Below are positions 58,008 through 64,000 of a stretch of 64,000 nt of DNA, piece by piece. Position numbers and translations under genes: made by a program. The DNA comes from JANYLB01 sp963837715 (GTDB lineage Bacteria; Actinomycetota; Acidimicrobiia; IMCC26256; JANYLB01), in the NCBI GenBank assembly GCA_963837715.1, contig CAWIOF010000004.1, positions 868,001 through 932,000 on the forward strand. Direction: 5' to 3'. The notes beneath the pieces are model-generated. The model had not been told where the DNA came from, did no database searches, and saw nothing but the letters and a program-made list of their open reading frames with translations. Every line of letters starts with the position of its first letter. Position 1 is the stretch's first letter.

Positions 58008-58637
58008 GTGCCGACGACACGGGAACGACTCCTCACCGCCACCAACGAGCTCTTCCGCCGGGGCGGCTACCACGCGACCTCGCTCAAGGCGATCACTGGA
58101 GCGGCGCAGGCCCCGGTCGGCTCGCTCTACCACTTCTTCCCGGGCGGCAAGGCCGCGCTCGCCGAGGCGGTGATCACGGAGTCGGGAGCTTCGTACCGGG
58201 AGCTGTTCGAGTTGCTGACGCAGGAGGCGCCAACTCCCGGCGACGCGTTCGCGGGTTTCTTCGACGGCGCGGCTGCCGTGCTCGAGGAGACCGACTTCAT
58301 CGACATCTGCCCGATCGGCACCGTCGCACGCGAGGTTGCGAGCACCGACGACGCACTGCGTGCCGCGAGTGATCGAGTGTTCGCATCGTGGATCGAGGCC
58401 GCGGCGACGCGGCTGCGGCGCGCCGGCGTCGACGACGGCGAAGCGACCGCGCTCGCTGCCACGGTCGTGGCCACCCTCGAAGGCTCCTTCATGCTCGCCC
58501 GCACGTCACGCGACGCCGACGTCGTCCGCGCAACCGGACGGCAGGTGCGACGGTTGGTCGACTCGGTTGTCGCCGACTCGGAGCGTCCCGCAGCAGACCT
58601 GCGCCGAGGCGGGTCATCGAGCATGATCAGGTCGTGA
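58008..58637 (+). CDS. TetR family regulator (LmrA/YxaF-like)
   Basis: The 209-residue protein has the short TetR N-terminus TTRERLLTATNELFRRGGYH, ATSLKAITGAAQAPVGSLYH with the recognition helix, then FFPGGKAALAEAVITESG, as in LmrA/YxaF-like repressors. GTG 58008 is the start. Its stop overlaps the GTG of the hydrolase gene (GTGA), so regulator and enzyme are one operon. Two operators lie upstream and also cover the divergent SnoaL-like gene. Confidence 0.88.
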   Translation: MPTTRERLLTATNELFRRGGYHATSLKAITGAAQAPVGSLYHFFPGGKAALAEAVITESGASYRELFELLTQEAPTPGDAFAGFFDGAAAVLEETDFIDICPIGTVAREVASTDDALRAASDRVFASWIEAAATRLRRAGVDDGEATALAATVVATLEGSFMLARTSRDADVVRATGRQVRRLVDSVVADSERPAADLRRGGSSSMIRS

Positions 58638-59500
58638 TCAGCTTCGACGACTGGGCCGAGGGCGCGACGACGGTTCCCGTGGGCGACGTGTCGGTCGCGC
58701 TCCAGGACCGCGGACCGCGAACGGCGCCGGTCGTCACCTACTGCCACGGGTACCCGTCGTCGACGCACGATGTCGCGGGCGCCTTCGGGCGGCTCGATGA
58801 CTGGCGGTTGGTGGCGATCGACTTCATCGGCTTCGGCGCGTCCGACAAGCCACGCGGCGCGCCGTTGACGATCCACCGTCAGGCCGACGCGGTCGAGGCG
58901 GCGTGGGCGCACGCCGGTGTCACGACAACGGTGTTGCAGTGTCACGACTACGGCGTGTCGGTCGGCCAGGAGCTCCTGGCCCGCCGCGCCGACGGCGCGC
59001 TCGACGTCGATGTCACTGCGGTGGTCTGGCACAACGGCGGTCTCTACCCCGACCTCCACCGTCAGACCGTCGGTCAGCAGATGCTCCGCGATCCCGAGCA
59101 CGGTGCGGAGGTGGCGGCCGCGATGACCGAGGAGCTGTTCGCAGGCGGGATCGGGGTGACGTGGGGGACCCGGGTTCCGATGACCGACGAGGTGATCCAC
59201 GAGATGTGGGTCGGGATGTCGCGCAACGGGGGAGCGGTGATGGCCCACGAGCTGCTCCACTACATCGACGACCGACGCGAGCACGCCGACCGCTGGCGCG
59301 CGGCGCTCGAGGACAACGGACTCCCCCAGACCTTCGTGTGGGGTGACCTCGACCCGGTGTCGGGCGCACACGTGATGGAACGGCTGCGGGAACGACTTCC
59401 CGACGCGACGATGGTCGCGCTGGCCGACGTCGGCCACTGGCCGCCACTCGAGGCACCCGACGAGGTCGTTGCCGCGGTCGAGTCGTACCGACCTGCCTGA
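58634..59500 (+). CDS. Alpha/beta hydrolase with Asp nucleophile (haloalkane dehalogenase / epoxide hydrolase-like)
   Basis: The 288-residue enzyme has the HG-x-P motif VTYCHGYPSSTHDV, the strand IDFIGFGASDKPRG and the nucleophile elbow VLQCHDYGVSVGQEL, where Asp105 replaces Ser. The late His is in VALADVGHWPPLEAPDE. An aspartate nucleophile is typical of haloalkane dehalogenases and epoxide hydrolases, so it may hydrolyse an epoxide, ester or halide; the substrate is unknown. The GTG overlaps the TetR stop. The regulator ahead of it and the SnoaL-like gene divergent to it are likely the same detoxification unit. Confidence 0.85.
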   Translation: MISFDDWAEGATTVPVGDVSVALQDRGPRTAPVVTYCHGYPSSTHDVAGAFGRLDDWRLVAIDFIGFGASDKPRGAPLTIHRQADAVEAAWAHAGVTTTVLQCHDYGVSVGQELLARRADGALDVDVTAVVWHNGGLYPDLHRQTVGQQMLRDPEHGAEVAAAMTEELFAGGIGVTWGTRVPMTDEVIHEMWVGMSRNGGAVMAHELLHYIDDRREHADRWRAALEDNGLPQTFVWGDLDPVSGAHVMERLRERLPDATMVALADVGHWPPLEAPDEVVAAVESYRPA

Positions 59501-59570
59501 GTTGCCGTCCTTCGCGTCAGGCTGCATCGCCGGTGTCGTCGAGCGCGGCGCTGGGCTACCGTCGGCGCCG

Positions 59571-59972
59571 ATGGCGACCATCGACGATGCGGCCGGGATC
59601 GCGCTCGGGCTTCCCGAGGTGACCGAAGGTGAGCGCTCCGGCCGTCGCACCTGGTTCGTGGCCGGGAAGGCGTTCTCGTGGGAACGACCGTTCAGCAAGG
59701 CCGACATCAAGCGTTTCGGCGATGCGACGCCCCCCGACGGAGCGATCCTCGCCGTCGCGGTCGAGGACCTCGGCGAGAAGGAGGCGGTACTCGCGTCGGG
59801 CACCGACGCGATCTTCACGATTCCGCACTTCGACGGCTATGCGGCGGTGCTGATCCACATGAAGAAGGTGGGCAAGCGCGCGCTCCGCGAGGCGATCATC
59901 GACGCGTGGTTGGCCGCCGCGCCGCAAGAGCTGGCCGACGGGTACGTTCGGTCGAAGCGGAAGTCGAGATGA
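59571..59972 (+). CDS. MmcQ/YjbR family protein
   Basis: The 133-residue product reads TIDDAAGIALGLPEVTEGER, RRTWFVAGKAFSWERPFSKA, GTDAIFTIPHFDGYAAVLIH and ALREAIIDAWLAAAPQELAD, the MmcQ/YjbR fold (a CyaY-like winged domain). Function unknown; DNA binding has been suggested for the family. ATG 59571 fits homologue length. It stands alone 70 bp after the hydrolase. Confidence 0.85.
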   Translation: MATIDDAAGIALGLPEVTEGERSGRRTWFVAGKAFSWERPFSKADIKRFGDATPPDGAILAVAVEDLGEKEAVLASGTDAIFTIPHFDGYAAVLIHMKKVGKRALREAIIDAWLAAAPQELADGYVRSKRKSR

Positions 59973-60054
59973 GCACGATCGAGTCGGCGTGGCAGGATCC
60001 CCCGCACCGCCGGCCACACCATCGCGCCGGTTCGAGCGAGAGGACGATCTCCCG

Positions 60055-60340
60055 ATGATCCGATTCAGTGTCTTCTATCCCGAGACCGAGGGCGCGACGT
60101 TCGACCACGACTACTACCGCGACCAGCACGTCCCGCTCGCGGTGAAGACCTGGGGTCTCGACCGGCGCCGAGATCGACAAGGGCATCGACGGCCCGTACG
60201 TCGCTGCGGTGCACTTCACGTTCGACTCACTCGATGCGCTCGGTGCGGCGATGGGCGACGCGGGCACCGCCGAGGTGATGGCCGACGTCGCGAACTACAC
60301 CACGATCGCGCCGGTCACCCAGACGAGCGAGATCGTCTGA
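60055..60340 (+). pseudogene. EthD-like protein, one-base frameshift
   Basis: The first part, MIRFSVFYPETEGATFDHDY and QHVPLAVKTWGLD, is the start of an EthD domain. At about 60161 the frame breaks; removing one C from GACCGG gives GAEIDKGIDGPYVAAVHFTF, then MGDAGTAEVMADVANYTTIA and a stop at 60338-60340. Joined length is about 94 residues, as expected. EthD-like proteins are small ferredoxin-fold dimers in ether or polycyclic degradation. The gene is probably intact in the organism. Confidence 0.7.
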
Positions 60341-60354
60341 CCTTCCCGTCGCGA

Positions 60355-61126
60355 TCAGTCGAAGATCTTCGCGACGGCGGTCTGGGAGGCGACGGCGAGC
60401 AACTGGCCGTCGGCCGACCAGAGGCGCGCCGCGCCGTGCACGTAGCCGGAGTCGGCCAGGTGCGGCTCCGTGTCGATGAGGATCCAATCGGTTCCGGGGG
60501 AGGGCGCCTTCCCGAACCGGATGCTGTTGTCGAGACTCGTGCCTCCGCCGTTGCGGCCGGCGGCCCGGAGGACTGCGCTCGGGACGAAGTCGCCGAGGTA
60601 CGCGACGGTCATGCGGCTCTGGTGGCTCGCCTTCATCCGGGCCCAGAGCAGCACTGATCCGTCGGCTCCGGCAGCTACCCGGAACTCGGCCGTCGCGAAC
60701 GGGCCGCGCGCCGTGACCGTCTCGACCGGCACCGGGAACGCGGGTTCCCACGGCGCGCACTCGTCGGGGCCCGGGACGCTCGGCATCGATCCCGAGCGCG
60801 GCACCGAATGCGTCGTCGCGCGTCCGCGCCGTCGAACCCAGCGCGAGGAAGACGATCCGGTCGCCGGTGGTCGCGGTGACCCGGGCCTGGGTCGTGTTGT
60901 GACCCGCCGCGAGCACCTCGACGTGGCAATCGATGGGATCGCCGACCGCCGCGGTGCCGACGAACTGCACCGTCGCCCACAACGTGTTGCGTGCCGTCGC
61001 TGCCTCGAGCGCGGCGACGGCAGCCGCGAGCCCGGCGCCGCCGAAGAGCCGCCCATCGAACCGGGCCAGCTCGGGCGTCAGGTCGAAGGTGAAGTGTCCG
61101 TCGGATGCCGCATGCAGTTCGAGCAA
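60355..61126 (-). pseudogene. Acyl-CoA thioesterase (TesB-like double hotdog), one-base frameshift
   Basis: The N-terminal half reads HAASDGHFTFDLTPELARFD, GRLFGGAGLAAAVAALEAAT and NTLWATVQFVGTAAVGDPID. The C-terminal half reads RMTVAYLGDFVPSAVLRAAG, GTSLDNSIRFGKAPSPGTDW, WILIDTEPHLADSGYVHGAA. Together they form the TesB-like double hotdog. The halves are joined by dropping one C from GGGCCCC near 60763, giving GIDAERPGPDECAPWEPAF. The 5' end is uncertain (TTG 61126 is the best guess). It should hydrolyse acyl-CoA in the cytoplasm. It converges on the EthD gene. Confidence 0.7.
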
Positions 61127-61235
61127 GGCCCGAGTCTGGTCGACGGACCGACCGGAGTCGCAACCTCGAGCTCCTCGGCGGCCCGGCGAGCGGTGGCCGG
61201 GTGCCGAGGTGCGCGTTCCGGAACGAACGGGACCG

Positions 61236-61958
61236 CTACGGGGCGTACGGATCGGGCTTGACGAACGCCGGGATCGTGTCGCACCACTGGACGAACGATT
61301 CGATCTCCGACGGTGGCGAGTCCATCGGGAGGGTGCCGTAGACGACGGTGTCGTTGCCGGCCCCGATCTCGCACAGGAAGCTCGGGGTGACGTCGTCGAT
61401 GAAGAGGTCGACGGCACCGAAGCTCGTCGGTGGTGCGGCAGTGTCGATGTCGGCGAGGCCGGTGAGGGTGCGGGCGCGCCGATTGGTCTCGACGATCTCG
61501 GCGGTGAAGGAGACGGTGGTCCCTTCGCGCACTGGGTCGGACAACGTCACGACGAGCGACATGGAGGTTCCGTCGGGGTTGTCGGCGGCGAGGACCGCGT
61601 TGGGTGGCGAGTCGGCGAACATCCTCGGCCAAACCTCGAGCAGCAGCCTGAGCGGGATGACCGCGGCGTCGCGGTCGGGGCGGTCGGTGAACGCGGTCAC
61701 GCGCCGGTCGACTCCGGTGAGGTCGAGCGCGTACGTTCCGTCGTCGCGCGCTTCGAGGGTTCCCGCTCCGGCCCGCATGGTGAACAGCCAGCTCGGAGCG
61801 TCGCCGGACTGCACCGAGCTCGGTGCGCCGGCGGCCGGCGTCGCCGCGACGGGCGCGACGTCCGGGTCACCGGTGTTGCGGTCGACGACGAGCCACACCC
61901 CTCCGGCCACCACGAGCACGACGAGCAGGATCGAGAGGACCTTTGCCGACAGCTTCAT
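61236..61958 (-). CDS. Membrane-anchored protein of unknown function
   Basis: The 240-residue product has one N-terminal membrane segment (VLSILLVVLVVAGGVWLVV), a proline/alanine-rich linker, then a domain containing PSWLFTMRAGAGTLEARDDG, TYALDLTGVDRRVTAFTDRP, LLLEVWPRMFADSPPNAVL and VDLFIDDVTPSFLCEIGAG. I have seen similar LTGV-RVTAFTDRP domains annotated only as hypothetical. Located outside the membrane; function unknown. ATG 61958 starts it; an upstream in-frame start (62006) is less likely. Confidence 0.65.
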   Translation of the reverse strand: MKLSAKVLSILLVVLVVAGGVWLVVDRNTGDPDVAPVAATPAAGAPSSVQSGDAPSWLFTMRAGAGTLEARDDGTYALDLTGVDRRVTAFTDRPDRDAAVIPLRLLLEVWPRMFADSPPNAVLAADNPDGTSMSLVVTLSDPVREGTTVSFTAEIVETNRRARTLTGLADIDTAAPPTSFGAVDLFIDDVTPSFLCEIGAGNDTVVYGTLPMDSPPSEIESFVQWCDTIPAFVKPDPYAP

Positions 61959-62149
61959 CCTGTGTCCGTCGGTCTGTCGGAGGTCCACCTTGACCGGAGC
62001 CGCCACTCACCTGACGGTGGGGAACGGCTCGTCGGTTCTGATGGTGTGATGTCGAGGATCCCCGCCCTGCTCCGGGCCCGCCGACGGCTCCCGCGACGAT
62101 CGAGGTGGCGCTCGTCGCTCCTGGTCGCTCGATCTCGCGAGCTGACGAC

Positions 62150-62638
62150 TCAGCCGGCGAGCACCGCGTCGATCTGACCCATCGCAGCCCGCATCCCCTC
62201 GTCCATGCCCATCGTGACCATCTGATCCATCACGTCGCGCGACGGGAACGACGTCTCGATGACCATGTGCGTCGCGCCTCCCGACTGCTCGTCGATCGTG
62301 ACGCGGATGATCATCGTGGGCATGTTCGGGTCGGGTGCACCGGTGGCGTCGGCGAAGCCGTCTTCGAACTCGAGCCGGCGGGGCACGTCGACCGTCCGCA
62401 CGAGCCACCACCCGTGCGACCGAGCATCGCCGGGCCCGGTCATGAAGTAGTTCGTCCGGCCGCCGGGGGTGAGGTCGTGGTCGACGAAGGTCGCCGGGTA
62501 GCCGGGCGGACCCCACCACTGTTCGAGCTGGCGGGGGTCTTCCCACAGCTCCCATACGCGCTTCGCCGGCGCGTCGAACTCCGCTTCGATGCTCATGGTC
62601 AGCGCTTCGGGGTCTTTGCGGACCTGGGTGACGGTCAT
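62150..62638 (-). CDS. SRPBCC/AHSA1 family protein paired with ArsR
   Basis: The 162-residue protein starts MTVTQVRKDPEALTMSIEAE, FDAPAKRVWELWEDPRQLEQ, WWGPPGYPATFVDHDLTPGG and ends MGMDEGMRAAMGQIDAVLAG, a clear AHSA1 protein. Its ATG (62638) overlaps the ArsR stop once the ArsR reading frame is repaired (ATGA). It is the fourth ArsR-SRPBCC pair of the window. Confidence 0.85.
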   Translation of the reverse strand: MTVTQVRKDPEALTMSIEAEFDAPAKRVWELWEDPRQLEQWWGPPGYPATFVDHDLTPGGRTNYFMTGPGDARSHGWWLVRTVDVPRRLEFEDGFADATGAPDPNMPTMIIRVTIDEQSGGATHMVIETSFPSRDVMDQMVTMGMDEGMRAAMGQIDAVLAG

Positions 62639-62989
62639 GGTCGAGCTCCCTTCTTCGGTTCGGCGAGCACGTCGCCGAACCGGTCCATGCGGTGTCGCCA
62701 CACCGCTTCGAGTTGGTCGAGCAGCGCGGGACGCGCGGCGGATCGAGTCGATGTCGCCGCGTACGAGTTGCTGGCGCCCGCGCCGCTGCTTCGTCACGAG
62801 TCCGGCGCGTTCGAGCACCGCCACGTGCTTCTGCACGGCGGCGAAGCTCATCGCGTACTTCTCCGCGAGGTTCGACACCGAGTGTTCGCGGCGCAGCACG
62901 CGGGCGACGATGTCGCGCCGGGTGCCGTCGGCCAGCGCACGAAGGGCCCGGTCGGTCCGCTGCTCCCTGGCCTCCAGATCTACAACCAT
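62635..62989 (-). pseudogene. ArsR family regulator, one-base frameshift
   Basis: Reads MVVDLEAREQRTDRALRALA, DGTRRDIVARVLRREHSVSN, LAEKYAMSFAAVQKHVAVLE (recognition helix) and RAGLVTKQRRGRQQLVRGD (wing). Near 62735 the frame must shift by one surplus base, giving RPALLDQLEAVWRHRMDRFG and DVLAEPKKGARP, then a stop overlapping the SRPBCC ATG. Without the repair it would fuse into one 279-residue reading frame, which I consider an artefact. The start codon lies inside an 18-bp near-palindrome, so the transcript is probably leaderless and self-repressed. Confidence 0.78.
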
Positions 62990-62998
62990 ATAGTTGTA
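62981..62998. promoter_or_regulatory. Near-palindrome TACAAC...GTTGTA over the ArsR start codon
   Basis: Perfect 6-base arms around the AT-rich centre CATATA. It covers the ATG at 62989 and lies 14 bp ahead of the DinB-family gene on the other strand, so ArsR binding could block both transcripts. Confidence 0.6.
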
Positions 62999-63012
62999 CG
63001 ATTAGCACGACC

Positions 63013-63597
63013 ATGCGCATCGGTCATGATCTCGGGATCGTGTTCGTCGACCCCGCCCACAACGGCCCCTCCGAGGGCGGCTCTCCCCGGGATCCGCGTC
63101 CGCAGACTCCCGGCGTCGCCGACGAGCGCACCACCCTGCTCGCGTTCCTGGCGTGGCAGCGTGCGACCCTGGCGATGAAGTGTCGCGGTCTCGGAGCCGA
63201 CGACCTCGCTCGCCGCTCGGTGGAGCCGTCGACGATGTCGTTGCTCGGCCTCCTCCGCCACGTCTCGGAGGTGGAGCGGCACTGGATCCGCAACACCATG
63301 GCCGGCGGCGACGCGCCCGCCCACTACTTCTCGGCCGACGATCCCGACGGCGAGTTCGACGGCGCGTCCGCGGATCCGGAGGTCGTCGCCGAAGCGTGGC
63401 GGGTGTGGGAGGGCGAGGTCGCCTACTCCGATCGGTTCCTCGCCGACGTGCCCGACCTCGAGATCGTCGGCGAGTCACCGTTCGAGGGCACCGTCTCGTT
63501 GCGCTGGGTGCTCGTGCACATGATCGAGGAGTACGCGCGGCACATCGGCCACGCCGACCTGCTGCGCGAGCGGATCGACGGCGCAGTCGGGGAGTAG
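63013..63597 (+). CDS. DinB/DUF664 family protein
   Basis: The 194-residue protein has the DUF664/DinB four-helix pattern: ERTTLLAFLAWQRATLAMKC, LGLLRHVSEVERHWIRNTMA (first His), then RWVLVHMIEEYARHIGHADL (two His), LRERIDGAVGE. The three histidines can hold one metal ion. Such proteins are thiol-dependent transferases or of unknown role in actinobacteria. It is divergent from the ArsR gene across the shared near-palindrome. Confidence 0.85.
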   Translation: MRIGHDLGIVFVDPAHNGPSEGGSPRDPRPQTPGVADERTTLLAFLAWQRATLAMKCRGLGADDLARRSVEPSTMSLLGLLRHVSEVERHWIRNTMAGGDAPAHYFSADDPDGEFDGASADPEVVAEAWRVWEGEVAYSDRFLADVPDLEIVGESPFEGTVSLRWVLVHMIEEYARHIGHADLLRERIDGAVGE

Positions 63598-63599
63598 CC

Positions 63600-64000
63600 C
63601 TACGGGTTCGGGATGATCCCCGGCCACGGTGTCGAGCGCGAGACCCGGCGTCGGGAGTCCTTCCCAGGCCACGACCCGGCCGGGGAGCGCATCGGTGGCG
63701 AAGAGGGTGCGGAGATCGTCGCCACCGAAGCAGCAGTTGGTCGTGAGGCCCTCGCCCGGGATCGGGAGGAACTCGACCACGGTCCCGTCGGGATCGACGA
63801 CCCTGATCCCGTGTTCGAAGGTCGACGCGACGTAGAAGCGTCCGTCGGCGTCGATACAGAAGCCGTCGCCGCCACCCGTTCCGAGGTGTTCGACGATCCA
63901 CTCCCGGGAGCCGTCGTCGTGGACGGCCTGCAGCCCGCGCTCCTCGATGACGACGAGTACGCCGTCGGGCGTGAACGCGATGCCGTTGCAGAACGTGAAG
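63600..64000 (-). CDS. SMP-30/gluconolactonase-like protein (partial, runs off right edge; frameshift near its end)
   Basis: Reading from the right edge: CNGIAFTPDGVLVVIEERGL, GDGFCIDADGRFYVASTFEH, RVVDPDGTVVEFLPIPGEGL and FATDALPGRVVAWEGLPTPG, which is the SMP-30 beta-propeller with its Asn-Gly-Ile and Asp-Gly blade motifs. Near 63620 removal of one G from GGGG gives AGIIPNP and a stop at 63600; without it the frame would run 125 bp into the DinB gene. The start lies outside the window. It should hydrolyse a lactone or similar ester. Confidence 0.72.
   Translation of the reverse strand, partial: SRSATASRSRPTAYSSSSRSAGCRPSTTTAPGSGSSNTSERVAATASVSTPTDASTSRRPSNTGSGSSIPTGPWSSSSRSRARASRPTAASVATISAPSSPPMRSPAGSWPGKDSRRRVSRSTPWPGIIPNP

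Noticed and set aside
62150..62989. A single 279-residue ArsR-SRPBCC fusion protein
   Set aside because: The ArsR C-terminal helix (ALLDQLEAVWRHRMDRF) and stop are in another frame and overlap the SRPBCC ATG as in the other three pairs, so the fusion comes from one surplus base.
1..64000. CRISPR arrays, insertion sequences, prophage or a dedicated defence system
   Set aside because: No spaced direct-repeat arrays, transposase, integrase, phage structural or restriction/toxin gene could be recognised on either strand.

Overview
The window is high-GC bacterial DNA. Frequent GTG starts, ATGA/GTGA stop-start overlaps, F420-type luciferase-like oxidoreductases, a mycothiol-type TIGR03086 protein, a heliorhodopsin and a ChsH/Ltp2-type steroid-degradation cluster point to Actinomycetota. 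A soil or aquatic lineage such as Acidimicrobiia is my inference. No rRNA, CRISPR array, transposase or intact tRNA was found. Nearly all of the window is ordinary metabolic and regulatory genes in short operons.

Layout. 1-1.2 kb: a flavoprotein (cut by the left edge), a DUF4386 membrane protein and a small conserved protein. 1.2-6.1 kb: a MalT-type LuxR regulator, a quinone oxidoreductase and a secreted alpha/beta hydrolase, all broken by many indels. 6.2-11.6 kb: a DJ-1/PfpI-like protein, a large ATP-binding LuxR regulator and a drug exporter; three promoters here share a 40-bp block. 11.7-13.1 kb: a transporter with a histidine tail, then the 3' half of a tRNA-Met that looks like an integration scar. 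13.1-15 kb: SRPBCC and ArsR genes and two small remnants. 15-17.1 kb: heliorhodopsin preceded by a glycosyltransferase. 17.4-22.4 kb: an oxidoreductase/TetR pair with twin operators, a TIGR03086-ArsR-SRPBCC operon and a secreted beta-helix protein. 22.4-25 kb: a four-gene MaoC/DUF35/MaoC/thiolase cluster of the steroid side-chain type. 25-28 kb: methyltransferase, SnoaL and kinase-like genes. 28-32 kb: a TetR-controlled aromatic-ring degradation set (hydrolase, extradiol dioxygenase, flavin hydroxylase). 32-36.8 kb: a DHFR-like gene, a TetR/DUF4345 pair and a UbiD/UbiX decarboxylase operon. 37-49 kb: hydrolases, two LLM oxidoreductases, a hydrolase-cyclase fusion, a reductase-methyltransferase fusion, a hotdog thioesterase, a MOSC protein, a ROK glucokinase and another ArsR-SRPBCC pair. 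49-57.5 kb: a SARP regulator facing a methyltransferase, secreted and SRPBCC proteins, a dimethylformamidase-like enzyme, a ferritin-like protein and a small alarmone synthetase. 57.5-64 kb: SnoaL, TetR, dehalogenase-like hydrolase, MmcQ, EthD, thioesterase, a fourth ArsR-SRPBCC pair, a DinB protein and an SMP-30 gene cut by the right edge.

Two themes recur. The first is small one-component control of detoxification or catabolic genes: four TetR, four ArsR, three large regulators, most beside visible palindromes. The second is reading-frame damage. It is heavy between 1.4 and 6.1 kb. Elsewhere at least six genes (23.7, 46.8, 60.2, 60.8, 62.7 and 63.6 kb) each need removal of exactly one base, usually in a short G/C run, which looks more like sequence error than gene decay.
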